Part shown: positions 38,810-47,335 of the stretch, piece by piece
How positions within the stretch are numbered: position 1 is the stretch's first letter
Layout of the letters: each line of letters starts with the position of its first letter
NCBI RefSeq assembly: GCF_017309075.1
Contig: NZ_JAEMGS010000010.1
Coordinates: 62,001-126,000 of the forward strand
DNA: 64,000 nt
Direction: 5' to 3'
From: Motiliproteus sp. SC1-56
GTDB lineage: Bacteria; Pseudomonadota; Gammaproteobacteria; Pseudomonadales; Balneatricaceae
Made by a program: the position numbers and the translations under genes
The notes under the pieces: generated by a model
Database searches by the model: none
The model's input: the letters and a program-made list of their open reading frames with translations, nothing else
What the model was told of the DNA's origin: nothing

Positions 38810-40255
38810 TCAGAGTATCGCCTCGCTCAATCGGTAGAAGGGACCGGGAAGGAAAAACAGCAACACACACACAGTTGCGGTCAACAGCAGCGCCAGCAGA
38901 CAGGCCCCGGGCGCCTCCCTGACACCGACCGCCGCAGGTTCGGCGGGCGCGCAGAAAAAGGCCCGTACCGGGATCACCACCAGGTAGCCGATATTCAGCA
39001 GCGAACTGACCCAGAGCACCGCCGTCAGCACCCAGAGCCCGCTGTCCAGGGTGCCCTGCAGCAACAGCCACTTGCTCCAGGTTCCACCGAAGGGGGGCAG
39101 GCCGACGATGGACAGCGCGCCGACCAGAAAGGCTCCCATGGTCAGGGGCATCTGCCGGCCCAGCCCGTCCAGTTCGCTGACGCGGCGGCGGCGGGTCGCC
39201 ACCAGCACGGCGCCGGCACAGAAGAACAGGGTGATTTTTGCAAAGGCGTGCATAGCCACGTGCAAACTCGCCCCCGCCACCCCGGCGCTCACCCCCAGCA
39301 TGGCCCCCATGACGATGTAGCCCAGCTGACTCACGGTGGAGTAAGCCAGGCGTGCCTTGAGGTTGTCGCAGGTTATGGCGACCAAGGACGCGGCGAGAAT
39401 GCTGAATCCCGCCAGGTAGGCGAGCAGCTCCGCGGCCAACAGCCCGCCCAGGCGCTCGAGGCCAAAAATATACACCGCCACTTTCAGTACCGTGAACACT
39501 CCCGCCTTGACCACCGCCACCGCATGCAGCAGCGCCGACACCGGAGTCGGCGCCACCATGGCGGCCGGCAGCCAACGGTGCAGGGGCATCAGCGCCGCCT
39601 TGGCGGTGCCCAGCACGTACAGCAGCAACAGCAGGCTCAACACCCCATCACCAATCCCGGGAGGAAAGATTCCTCCCTTGGTGAAGGTAAGCGTCCCCGT
39701 CAGGTGCCAGGTCCAGATAAGGGCCAGCAGCAGCAGGCCGATGGAGGAGCTCATCAGCATGCCCAGGTAAAGGCGCCCGGCGCGCCGGGCCTCGTCGCTG
39801 CCGCTGTGGGTCACCAAGGGATAGGTGGAGAGCGTGAGCAATTCGTAAAACACAAACAGGGTAAAGAGGTTACCTGCCAGGGCGATGCCCAGGGTCGCCG
39901 CGATCGCCAGGGCAAAGGCGCAGTAAAAGCGGGTCTGGTGACCTTCCCCGTGGCTGCGCATATAGCCGATGGCATAAAGCGTGGTGACCGGCCAGAGAAA
40001 GCTGGCCACCAGGGCAAAAAGCGCCCCCAGCGGCTCTACCGTCAGCGTCAGCGCAAGACCCGGCACCGGTTCTGCCAGCACCAGGGTGGGCGGTGCCTCG
40101 ACGGAGGTGATCAACAGCACCAGGCCAAAGAGCACCGCGCCGGCAACCAGGGTCAAGGCTTCGCGGCGATTGGGGTAACGGGCAAGCAACAGCACCCCCA
40201 GCGCCGCCGCCAGGGGCACCCCCAGCGCCCCGCCGAGCAGCAGCCCGCCGCTCAT
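38810..40255 (-). CDS. Mrp-like antiporter subunit D (second copy, NuoL/M type)
   Basis: The 481-aa proton-translocating family protein has Glu in FVFYELLTLSTYPLV, Lys in LGTAKAALMPLHRWLPAA and Lys in AVVKAGVFTVLKV, with RLAYSTVSQLGY. I start at ATG 40255, which overlaps the upstream stop by ATGA; the longer frame to 40354 is a shadow of the previous gene. The closest general relatives are MrpD and the D-like subunits of membrane-bound hydrogenases. Confidence 0.88.
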   Translation of the reverse strand: MSGGLLLGGALGVPLAAALGVLLLARYPNRREALTLVAGAVLFGLVLLITSVEAPPTLVLAEPVPGLALTLTVEPLGALFALVASFLWPVTTLYAIGYMRSHGEGHQTRFYCAFALAIAATLGIALAGNLFTLFVFYELLTLSTYPLVTHSGSDEARRAGRLYLGMLMSSSIGLLLLALIWTWHLTGTLTFTKGGIFPPGIGDGVLSLLLLLYVLGTAKAALMPLHRWLPAAMVAPTPVSALLHAVAVVKAGVFTVLKVAVYIFGLERLGGLLAAELLAYLAGFSILAASLVAITCDNLKARLAYSTVSQLGYIVMGAMLGVSAGVAGASLHVAMHAFAKITLFFCAGAVLVATRRRRVSELDGLGRQMPLTMGAFLVGALSIVGLPPFGGTWSKWLLLQGTLDSGLWVLTAVLWVSSLLNIGYLVVIPVRAFFCAPAEPAAVGVREAPGACLLALLLTATVCVLLFFLPGPFYRLSEAIL

Positions 40256-41736
40256 GGCCCGGCTCCCGTGAGCTGGGCAGCAGCCCGCTGGGCGATGCCG
40301 ACGGTAAGAGAGGTGTTCAGGCCAAAATAGAGATTGGCCAGCACCAGCGCCCATACCGGTAACAGCAGCGTGAGGGGGGCCTCACTCACCTCCGTGGGCC
40401 CTGGCAGCGGACGGGCGAAATAAGCGGCCTCCACCAGCCGCCAGACGTAGACCAGCGCCAGCAGAGAGCCCGCGAGGATCAGCAGCGCCAGGGGCCACCA
40501 CCCTGATTCCAGGGCCCCCAGAATCAGGTACCACTTGCTGATAAAGCCCGCCGTGGGAGGCACCCCCACCAGGCTCAGCCCACCGATCACCAGCGCAGCG
40601 CTGCTCCAGGGCATGCGCCGGCCCAGCCCCGCCAGGCTGCCGATCCGCAAGGTGCCGACCCGGTAGCTGAGCGCCCCCAGGGCCAGAAAGAGGGCGCCCT
40701 TCATCAGCGCGTGGTTGAACAGGTGCAACAGCGCGGCGGTCACCCCGGTGCGGTTGGCCAGCCCCATCGCCAGCGCCATATAACCGAGCTGGGCCACGCT
40801 GGAGTAGGCCAGCATCCGCTTGACGTTATCCTGAAACACCGCCACCAGCGACGCAGAAACAATGCCCACCGCCCCCAGCAGCATCAGAATGCTTCCCAGG
40901 GGCATCCTGACGAACGCAAATTCCTGCCCGAAGACGTCGTAGGTGAAACGCAGCATCACGTACACCGCCACCTTGGTGGAGGTCGCTGCCAGCAACGCAC
41001 TGACCACCGCCGGGGCAAAGGCATAGGCGTTGGGAAGCCAGAGATGCAGCGGAAAGATCGCCAGCTTGAGCCCGATGCCCACGGTCAGAAAGGCAAAGCC
41101 GGCCCGGACCGTGCGGGTGTCAAACACCGCCGGCAGGCGCTGGGCCAGGTCCTGCATGTTAAGGGTGCCGGTCATCATGTAGAGAAAGCCGATGCCGATC
41201 AGGATAAAGGTCGCCCCGATGGTCCCCATCATCAGGTAGCGGAAGGAGGCGTAGAGCGCGCGGCGGTCATAGCCCTGGCTGATCAGGGCGTAGGAGGCCA
41301 GGGACGAGATCTCCAGAAAGACGAACAGGTTGAAGGCGTCTCCGGTGACGACGATGCCGTTGAGCCCCGCCGCGGCCAACAACAGTGCGCTGTAGAACGG
41401 GATCTGCCGCCCCTCGGGGATTTCCCGGTCGACGCTGCGCGGGGCGAAACTGAATACCAGAGCCGTAATCAGGGTGACGATCAGGAGCACGTAGCTTCCC
41501 AGCCGGTCGAGGCGGTATTCGATCCCCCAGGGCGGCGCCCAGTCTCCCAGGGCGTAGCTGAGCGGTCCGTTGGCTTCCACCACCGCCAACAGGGTCAGCG
41601 CCATCGCCGCCGAGGCCCAGCCGACCAGCAGTGCCAGCCAGCGGGCCACGGCGATGCGGCCGATAAGCACGCACAGGGGCGCGGCCAGCAATGGCATGAT
41701 CACCACCAGAACCGCCAGCGGCCCCGGCGCGTTCAT
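40252..41736 (-). CDS. Mrp-like antiporter subunit D (first copy, NuoL/M type)
   Basis: The 494-aa protein has about 14 TM helices. Functional residues: Glu in FVFLEISSLASYAL, Lys in GIGLKLAIFPLHLWLPNA and Lys in AATSTKVAVYVMLRF, plus MLAYSSVAQLGYMALAMG. It follows mrpC by 24 nt, the usual place of MrpD, and is the best MrpD candidate of the three copies. Confidence 0.9.
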   Translation of the reverse strand: MNAPGPLAVLVVIMPLLAAPLCVLIGRIAVARWLALLVGWASAAMALTLLAVVEANGPLSYALGDWAPPWGIEYRLDRLGSYVLLIVTLITALVFSFAPRSVDREIPEGRQIPFYSALLLAAAGLNGIVVTGDAFNLFVFLEISSLASYALISQGYDRRALYASFRYLMMGTIGATFILIGIGFLYMMTGTLNMQDLAQRLPAVFDTRTVRAGFAFLTVGIGLKLAIFPLHLWLPNAYAFAPAVVSALLAATSTKVAVYVMLRFTYDVFGQEFAFVRMPLGSILMLLGAVGIVSASLVAVFQDNVKRMLAYSSVAQLGYMALAMGLANRTGVTAALLHLFNHALMKGALFLALGALSYRVGTLRIGSLAGLGRRMPWSSAALVIGGLSLVGVPPTAGFISKWYLILGALESGWWPLALLILAGSLLALVYVWRLVEAAYFARPLPGPTEVSEAPLTLLLPVWALVLANLYFGLNTSLTVGIAQRAAAQLTGAGP

Positions 41737-41760
41737 GCCCCTTCCAACCGCAGCCCGGCG

Positions 41761-42126
41761 CTAGTCACTGTCCGCCTCGTTATCGTGTGCCTGAATGTCA
41801 TCCTCCTCGACGGAGCCGTAGGCATCCTGGATGCGCACGATCAGCGCCAGCCCCACCGCCAGGGTCGCGACCCCCACCACGATCGCCGTCAGAATCAGCA
41901 CATGGGGCAGCGGGTTGGAGTAGACCCGGTTGAAAGCATCGATAATCGGCGCGTGACCGCCCTCGACCTTGCCCATGGAGATGTAGAGGAGAAACACCGA
42001 GGCCTGGAACAGTCCCAGCCCCACCAGTTTCTTAACGAGGTTGCCCTGGGCGATCACCACGTAAAAACCGGTCATCATCAGAAAGATGACAATCCAGTAA
42101 TTAAACAGGCCGAGAATGCTGTTCAA
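41761..42126 (-). CDS. mrpC: Mrp antiporter subunit C (NuoK-like)
   Basis: The 121-aa protein has three TM helices of the MrpC/NuoK type: FNYWIVIFLMMTGFYVVIAQGNLVKKLVGLGLFQAS, then NPLPHVLILTAIVVGVATLAVGLALIVRI. The ATG overlaps the upstream MrpB-type stop by four bases. The acidic tail (SVEEDDIQAHDNEADSD) is longer than usual. Confidence 0.9.
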   Translation of the reverse strand: MNSILGLFNYWIVIFLMMTGFYVVIAQGNLVKKLVGLGLFQASVFLLYISMGKVEGGHAPIIDAFNRVYSNPLPHVLILTAIVVGVATLAVGLALIVRIQDAYGSVEEDDIQAHDNEADSD

Positions 42127-43052
42127 GGCTCCCCCCTCCTGCTGGAAAAGGCGAAAAAGATCAGCATGACCACCGCAAACACATTCAACCCCACCCCCAG
42201 CTCCACCAGGAAAATGCCCAGGTGCTGGCCGGCGATCGGATCAGTGGCCAGCTGGTCGTAGTCCAAGAAGGCGCCGCCGCGGAACAGGCTTACCAGGCCC
42301 ACACCACCGTAAAGCAGCACCCCGCAGGCTGCCAGCCGACGCAGTCCATGCGGGGGAAGCACCCGCTGCACATTGCCATCGCCAAACACCAGGCCGTACA
42401 GAACGAAGCCGGTGGCGAAAATGACGCCGGCCTGGAATCCGCCTCCGGCGCCGTAGTCACCGTGGAACTGCACGTAGAGGCCGTAGAGCAGAACCAGGGG
42501 AATCAGCACTTTGACCACCAGTTTCAGCACCGCCTGATCGTCGAGGGGCTCTGCCTGGGGACGCTGCGACACGCAGGGAGTAACCCCCAGCAACAGCAGC
42601 ACCGCCAGCCCCGCGGTGAATATCACCAGGGTCTCCCCCAGGGTGTCATAGCCCCGGTAACTGGCCAGTACCGCGGTCACCAGGTTGGGCGTTCCCACCT
42701 CCTTCAAGCCCGACTCGATATAGCGCGGCGCAACGTGCTGGTGGGCGGGTGCGCCGGGGTCACCCAGCAAGGGCGCGTCCAGGGTTCCATAGACCAGTGC
42801 CGCACCGGTCACCGTCACCACCAGCAGGGGAAGGAGCGGAGAGTGGCTGGAGCGCCGCTGGTAACGACCGGTCAGACGCAAGGTGGAGAGCATCAGCACG
42901 GTGGTGGTCCCCGCCCCCACGGCCGCCTCGGTGAAGGCCACGTCCACCGCATCCAGGTTCATGAAGAGCCCCGCGGTAAGCAGGCTGTAGATACCGAACA
43001 ACATCACCACCGCGAACAGGTCGCGCTGGCGAATGGCGGCAATGGCGGTCAT
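42123..43052 (-). CDS. Fused MrpA C-terminal (DUF4040/MbhD-MbhE) and MrpB subunit
   Basis: The 309 aa from the first ATG. Domains in order: DUF4040/MbhD-like (LFMNLDAVDVAFTEAAVGAGTTTVLML), an MbhE-like two-TM part (LVTAVLASYRGYDTLGETLVIFTAGLAVLLLLG), and MrpB/MbhF (LYVQFHGDYGAGGGFQAGVIFATGFVLYGL). The reading frame continues upstream of ATG 43052 with a plausible TM start (IVIATLIDIVLLAFLV), and a strong GGGGAGGG lies at 43102-43109, but no ATG/GTG/TTG sits there. The true start may therefore be non-canonical and the protein about 14-16 residues longer. The MrpA N-terminal NuoL-like half is absent. Confidence 0.85.
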   Translation of the reverse strand: MTAIAAIRQRDLFAVVMLFGIYSLLTAGLFMNLDAVDVAFTEAAVGAGTTTVLMLSTLRLTGRYQRRSSHSPLLPLLVVTVTGAALVYGTLDAPLLGDPGAPAHQHVAPRYIESGLKEVGTPNLVTAVLASYRGYDTLGETLVIFTAGLAVLLLLGVTPCVSQRPQAEPLDDQAVLKLVVKVLIPLVLLYGLYVQFHGDYGAGGGFQAGVIFATGFVLYGLVFGDGNVQRVLPPHGLRRLAACGVLLYGGVGLVSLFRGGAFLDYDQLATDPIAGQHLGIFLVELGVGLNVFAVVMLIFFAFSSRRGEP

Positions 43053-43081
43053 GACCAGGAAGGCCAGCAGGACGATGTCGA

Positions 43082-43492
43082 TCAGCGTAGCGATGACGAT
43101 CCCTCCCCTTCCCCTGCATCTCTGCGGCCTTGCTCCCCGTTTCCTTGTTCCCCGTTTCCTTGTTCCCCGTTGCCTTCTTCCCCGGCGGCGCCCAACCAGG
43201 GCTTCAGCCCCCCCTGCAACGCAGCCCGCGCCATGGCATGGGCCGCGGTGGGGTTAGTGGCCAACAGAAAGATAATCACCAGCAGCAGCTTGGCGGTGTC
43301 CAGGGACCAGCCGGTGCGGCACATCACCCCGCCCAGCAGCAGGGGCGCGGCCAGGGTCTCGGTGACCCCGGACGCGTGAATCCGGGTAAAGAAGTCGGGA
43401 AAGCGCAGCAGCCCGACACCGCCGGTAACGCAGAGAAAGCCTCCGGCAATAAAGAAAAGGTCACTCACCAGCTCGACCACCAGCGGCGTCAC
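43082..43492 (-). CDS. mrpG: Mrp antiporter subunit G
   Basis: The 136-aa protein has three TM helices with the MrpG marks DLFFIAGGFLCVTGGVGLLRFPDFFTRIHASGVTET and LLLGGV...LLLVIIFLLATNPTAAHAMARAA. The C-terminal 30 residues are an unusual low-complexity tail made of a three-fold GNGEQ repeat encoded by a 15-bp tandem repeat. The start overlaps the mrpF stop by four bases. Confidence 0.9.
   Translation of the reverse strand: MTPLVVELVSDLFFIAGGFLCVTGGVGLLRFPDFFTRIHASGVTETLAAPLLLGGVMCRTGWSLDTAKLLLVIIFLLATNPTAAHAMARAALQGGLKPWLGAAGEEGNGEQGNGEQGNGEQGRRDAGEGEGSSSLR
43130..43174. repeat. In-frame 15-bp tandem repeat in mrpG
   Basis: Three units (43130-43144, 43145-43159, 43160-43174) differ at two or three positions and encode GNGEQ on the minus strand. 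Confidence 0.85.
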
Positions 43493-43791
43493 GGGTGTTC
43501 CTCCCCGGGCGGGTGCTCCGCTGCCGGGGCCTGGGGTTGAGGTTGAGGCTGCGCCTGGAAAAAACGCATCACCGCCAGGGTGCCGACGAAGTTGATCATG
43601 GCATAGAGCAGTGCCACATCCACGAAGCTGGGCCAGTCGAGGGCGTGCCCGCCCACCGCAATAAGAAGAACGGTCTTGGTGCCGAACAGGTTGGATGCCA
43701 GCATGCGATCATAAGCGGTGGGACCGAGCAGCGCCCGGATCAGCGCCAGCACCATGGTGACCAGAATCGCCAGCACCGCCGCCAGTAGCAT
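43489..43791 (-). CDS. mrpF: Mrp antiporter subunit F
   Basis: The 100-aa protein has three TM helices with the MrpF pattern: LIRALLGPTAYDRMLASNLFGTKTVLLI and FVDVALLYAMINFVGTLAVMRFF. The tail is Gln/Pro-rich (QAQPQPQPQAPA). It follows mrpE by 3 nt and overlaps mrpG. Confidence 0.9.
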   Translation of the reverse strand: MLLAAVLAILVTMVLALIRALLGPTAYDRMLASNLFGTKTVLLIAVGGHALDWPSFVDVALLYAMINFVGTLAVMRFFQAQPQPQPQAPAAEHPPGEEHP

Positions 43792-43794
43792 CGT

Positions 43795-44262
43795 CTAGCG
43801 CCCCAGCCGGCGAATTCGGCGTTCCATCTCACCCTCCTCCAGCTCCTCCATGGCCGCTTCACTCAGGCAATGAATATTGAAGTGCCCGGGGTGCACGTCC
43901 GTGGTCAACGTGCCCGGTGTCAGGGTAATGGAGTTGGCATAAAGGGCACGGCCGAACGGCTTGGTGAGGGCTACCTTGAGCGGTCGCCACTGGGGATCGA
44001 TGGGCAGAGAAGGATCCCAGATGCGGCGGGCCACATCGATATTGGAGCGCACCACGCTCCAGAGCAGCCAGGCGCCGTAAGCGAACAGTCCCGGGGCGGG
44101 AGGCACAAAGCCAGGGGAGCGGTCCACCCGGTCCATTCGCCTCAGGCAGAACAGCACCAGCAGCGAGGAGATGGCCCCCAGCAACAAAAAGAACCCGGAG
44201 AAGTGCCCCGAGAGTACCAGCCAGAAGAGGTAGAGTGTGACCGCGATTGCCGGGTAATACAT
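43795..44262 (-). CDS. mrpE: Mrp antiporter subunit E
   Basis: The 155-aa protein has N-terminal TM helices, then SVVRSNIDVARRIWDPSLPIDPQWRPLKV and YANSITLTPGTLTTDVHPGHFNIHCLSE, the conserved MrpE cytoplasmic part. It is the first gene of the operon (order E-F-G-A'B-C-D-D-small-D), so the promoter should lie in 44263-44320 or further upstream in the sulfurtransferase gene. Confidence 0.9.
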   Translation of the reverse strand: MYYPAIAVTLYLFWLVLSGHFSGFFLLLGAISSLLVLFCLRRMDRVDRSPGFVPPAPGLFAYGAWLLWSVVRSNIDVARRIWDPSLPIDPQWRPLKVALTKPFGRALYANSITLTPGTLTTDVHPGHFNIHCLSEAAMEELEEGEMERRIRRLGR

Positions 44263-44320
44263 CCCTTCACCTCCCTTGGATTGAGAGTGTTCAGGGAATA
44301 AGCGTAGTCGTTAAAAGAGG

Positions 44321-45181
44321 TTAGGGCTCCTTGCGGGCATCGCCGGTAGCCACCGGGCGCGCCCTATCCCGAATCCATTCGCTCCAGGAGCCGGGGTAGA
44401 GCTGCGCCCCGCCGAGCCCGGCCACCTCCAGTGCCAGCAGGTGGTGACAGGCCGTCACACCGGAGCCGCACATCATGACCATGGCCTCGGGCGCCTGCCC
44501 ATCCAGCAGGGCCTGCCACTCTTGGCGCAGGGTCGCGGCGGGTTTGAAATACCCGCCGTCCAGATTGTCCTGGAACGGGCGGTTCAGGGCGCCGGGAACG
44601 TGGCCGGCCACCGGATCGATAGGCTCCTGCTCGCCGCGAAAACGCGCCGCCGCCCGCGCATCCACCAGCCGCCCGGCAAAGGCCGACAGCTGCGAGGCCA
44701 GGGCCTGGGTATCGACTGTTTCGCAGCGTCCCGGTTCGGCGTCGAACCGCGCAGGCGCAACCGCCGGCGCTTCCTGACCGAGCGCCCCGCCCGCCCGTTG
44801 CCAGGCCATCAATCCCCCGTCCAGCAGCGCCACCCGCTCGTGACCCAGCCAGCGCAGCAACCACCAGGCACGGGCGGCCATGGCCCCGCCGACATCGTCA
44901 TAGACCACCACCTGGCTGACACGATCGATCCCCCAAGCTCCCAGCCGGCGGGCCAGTACAGCGGGCGCCGGCAGCGGGTGGCGCCCGGTGTCTCCGGCGA
45001 CGGGACCGCTCAGGTCCGTCTCCAGGTGGGCGTAGCGGGCTCCGGGAATATGTCCCGCCCGGTAAGCCTGAAAGCCGGCATCCGGATCGCCCAGGGTGAA
45101 ACGGCAGTCCAGCACCACCCAGCCGGGTTGGCCGAGTTGCCGTTGCAGGGTGGCGGCATCGATCAGCGTGCGGTAGTCCAT
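44321..45181 (-). CDS. sseA: Sulfurtransferase (3-mercaptopyruvate sulfurtransferase type)
   Basis: The 286-aa protein has two rhodanese domains (about 1-140 and 155-280). The catalytic loop CGSGVTA with Cys238 has the mercaptopyruvate (SseA) signature rather than CRxGR of thiosulfate rhodaneses. The inactive N-terminal domain carries the conserved 'AYRAGHIPGARY' and VVYDD. It lies downstream of trpS on the same strand (26-nt gap). Confidence 0.87.
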   Translation of the reverse strand: MDYRTLIDAATLQRQLGQPGWVVLDCRFTLGDPDAGFQAYRAGHIPGARYAHLETDLSGPVAGDTGRHPLPAPAVLARRLGAWGIDRVSQVVVYDDVGGAMAARAWWLLRWLGHERVALLDGGLMAWQRAGGALGQEAPAVAPARFDAEPGRCETVDTQALASQLSAFAGRLVDARAAARFRGEQEPIDPVAGHVPGALNRPFQDNLDGGYFKPAATLRQEWQALLDGQAPEAMVMMCGSGVTACHHLLALEVAGLGGAQLYPGSWSEWIRDRARPVATGDARKEP

Positions 45182-45207
45182 CCCGGGCTCCTTCGCTCGC
45201 GCGCGGC

Positions 45208-46491
45208 TCAGCCCAGGTAGCGGGCCAGCTCCTCGCGCAGGAGGTTAAGTTCGTTTTCGGCTTTTTGCCGGGCCTTCTTCTTCAGGCCCTGCAGCCGCTC
45301 GGTGCGCTCCTCGATCACCTGCCGGGCCACGGCCGCCTGGTCCTCGGCCGCCTCCACCTGCTCCAGCACCGGCTTGATGATGAACATCAGCGCCGAGCGC
45401 CGCTTACGCTCCACCTCGGCGGCCACCTCCTCGGCACTCTTCTCCTTTTTCGGGGCGGCCGTCTGGCGGGACGCGGCCCCGGCGTTCAGGCTGCGAATAC
45501 CCACGGCCCCGCGAATTTCCTCCATGAAGGGCGCGGCGTGGGCGCGGGCCTTTTCGGCCCCCTTCTGCAGCAGCGTCTCCACCTCATCGAGGTTGTTCAT
45601 CAGGGCGTGGTAGCGCTCTCGCGGCTCCTTGAGGTAGGCGTTGAGGTACTCGAAGAGCTCGGCCTTGGCCTCGCCCCAGGCAATGCCCTCGAGAAAGCGC
45701 TTACGGAACAGCTCGGTTTCATGCTCGCTGGCGAACAGGGCGTACAGCTCGAAAATGGTGCTGCTGTAGGGGTCTTTGGGCTCCCCCGGTTCCCGGGAAT
45801 CGGTAACGATTTGGTTGATCAGCCGGCGCAGCTCCTGCTCGCTGCAAAACAGCGGAATGGTGTTGTCGTAGCTCTTACTCATCTTGCGGCCATCCAGGCC
45901 GGAGATGGTCAGGGGGTTCTTCTCCACCATGGGCTCTGGCAGCACAAAGAGGTCAGCGTAAAGGTGGTTGAAGCGCCCGGCCATGTCCCGGGCCATCTCG
46001 ATGTGCTGAATCTGGTCCTTGCCTACCGGAATGTGGCGAGCGTTGAACATCAGGATGTCGGCGGCCATCAGCACCGGGTAGCTGAACAGGCCCATGGTGA
46101 CGCCGTCGTCCAGGTCCTCCTTGCCGGCATTGCGGTTTTCATCCACCGCCGCCTTGTAGGCGTGGGCGCGGTTCATCAGCCCCTTGGAGCAGAGGCAGCT
46201 CAGGATCCAGTTGAGCTCGGCAATCTCGGGAATATCCGACTGGCGGTAGAAGGTGGCGTTGTCGGTATCCAGCCCCAGCGCCAGCCAGGTGGCGGCGATT
46301 TCGCGGGTGGAGCGGGCGACCCGCTCGGGATCCTGGCACTTGATCAGGGCATGAAAGTCCGCCAGGAAAAAAAAGGAGGTCAGGTCCGGATCCTGACTGG
46401 CCCGCACGGCTGGTTTGATTGCACCCAGGTAGTTGCCCAGGTGGGGAGTTCCGGTGGTGGTGATCCCGGTCAGTACACGCTTATTGCTCAT
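45208..46491 (-). CDS. trpS: Tryptophanyl-tRNA synthetase (long form)
   Basis: The 427-aa class I synthetase has HIGH-like TTTGTPHLGNYLGA, then LFVLPEPMVEK...LDGRKMSKSYDN with the KMSKS loop. It is about 90 residues longer than E. coli TrpS (334) because of a C-terminal region rich in Lys/Ala/Glu (PKKEKSAEEVAAEVERKRR...), as in pseudomonad-type enzymes. The start MSNKRVLTGI is conserved. Confidence 0.95.
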   Translation of the reverse strand: MSNKRVLTGITTTGTPHLGNYLGAIKPAVRASQDPDLTSFFFLADFHALIKCQDPERVARSTREIAATWLALGLDTDNATFYRQSDIPEIAELNWILSCLCSKGLMNRAHAYKAAVDENRNAGKEDLDDGVTMGLFSYPVLMAADILMFNARHIPVGKDQIQHIEMARDMAGRFNHLYADLFVLPEPMVEKNPLTISGLDGRKMSKSYDNTIPLFCSEQELRRLINQIVTDSREPGEPKDPYSSTIFELYALFASEHETELFRKRFLEGIAWGEAKAELFEYLNAYLKEPRERYHALMNNLDEVETLLQKGAEKARAHAAPFMEEIRGAVGIRSLNAGAASRQTAAPKKEKSAEEVAAEVERKRRSALMFIIKPVLEQVEAAEDQAAVARQVIEERTERLQGLKKKARQKAENELNLLREELARYLG

Positions 46492-46646
46492 CGCTCTCGC
46501 TGTCGTCCGTCGCTGTAAAATTGAAATGGCGCCTATGATACAGCAATTGTCGGCACGACAAAGGCACTCGACATTGGTCGAGTTTACCCCCTCCCGGGCA
46601 GACTCTACTGTTAAGCCTCCAACAACAATAAAAAGACGGAGGGCAC

Positions 46647-46931
46647 GTGAGTGCTCATGATATGGGATCTTGGACGATTGCCTTAACCTACCTGGCCACC
46701 AGCGCCTACCTGATCTACGAGCTGCGGCCCAACAAAGCCCTGTCCATCCTGGCCTGCTTCACCACGGCGATGCTGGCGTGCTTCGTCGGTCTGTTGTTTA
46801 CCGGTCTGACCACCCACGCCCTCGCCCAGCTGCAGGTGCCCCTGAGCAATGAAATTCTTCTGGGCGTACTGGTCGCCTTTGGAACCGGTCTGGCCATGCT
46901 CGTGCGACACCTCTGGAATCGCAGCCGCTAG
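46647..46931 (+). CDS. Small membrane protein, unknown
   Basis: The 94-aa protein has three TM helices (about 9-24, 31-53 and 68-86) and a basic C-terminal end (RHLWNRSR). A GTG start at 46647 is preceded by GGAGG about 5 nt away; the in-frame ATG at 46662 is too far from that site. Divergent from trpS. No family recognised. Confidence 0.65.
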   Translation: MSAHDMGSWTIALTYLATSAYLIYELRPNKALSILACFTTAMLACFVGLLFTGLTTHALAQLQVPLSNEILLGVLVAFGTGLAMLVRHLWNRSR

Positions 46932-47007
46932 CAGGCTACAACCTTTGTCTATACTGTCGGGTGCGCCCCTTCGGGGGATGAGTTACGACCGTTTGATGGA
47001 GGTTTAT

Positions 47008-47241
47008 ATGGACACCAGTGCCCATAACCTAAACACCCTTTTCCAGCAGCTGGGCCTGCCCAGCAGTGATCAAGACATTCAACGCTTTATCCGCAAGCAC
47101 CGGACCGAGACCGGCCTCGACCCGCTGGAAGGAGCCCCCTTCTGGTCCCCGGCGCAGGCGCGGTTTATTCAGGAAGCCTGGGAGCAAGACTCCGACTGGT
47201 GCGAGGCGGTGGACGAGCTGAACATGCGCCTGCACTCCTGA
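47008..47241 (+). CDS. DUF2789 family protein
   Basis: The 77-aa protein matches the DUF2789 pattern: MDTSAHNLNTLFQQLGLPSSD, then APFWSPAQARFIQEAWEQDSDWCEAVDELNMRL. ATG 47008 has GGAGG 6 nt upstream; a longer frame starting earlier is unlikely. Function unknown. A CCCC-TTCG-GGGG hairpin in its leader (about 46966-46977) follows a TATACT -10-like box at 46951-46956. Confidence 0.8.
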   Translation: MDTSAHNLNTLFQQLGLPSSDQDIQRFIRKHRTETGLDPLEGAPFWSPAQARFIQEAWEQDSDWCEAVDELNMRLHS

Positions 47242-47270
47242 TAAATCCCTCTAAAACCGTGCTTAGCGGT

Positions 47271-47299
47271 TCAAGCCTGCGGGCTTGATCCGCTATACT
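47271..47299 (+). promoter_or_regulatory. Putative yaaA promoter with palindromic operator
   Basis: A TATACT -10-like box (47294-47299) is preceded by the perfect inverted repeat TCAAGCC-TGCG-GGCTTGA (47271-47288), which fills the -35/spacer region. It could be an operator or the terminator of the DUF2789 gene (no T-tract). Confidence 0.4.
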
Positions 47300-47335
47300 G
47301 GCGGCACATCTCACTGATTATTCACCATTATTTTC

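Noticed and set aside
38678-42261. Long plus-strand frames (550 and 516 aa)
   Set aside because: They lie opposite the Mrp D subunits, are rich in Gln/His/Gly/Arg and have no motifs; typical for high-GC antisense.
45265-46518. 417-aa plus-strand frame
   Set aside because: Shadow of trpS.
46932-47007. tRNA or regulatory RNA
   Set aside because: Only a short CCCC-TTCG-GGGG hairpin; no cloverleaf or other fold.
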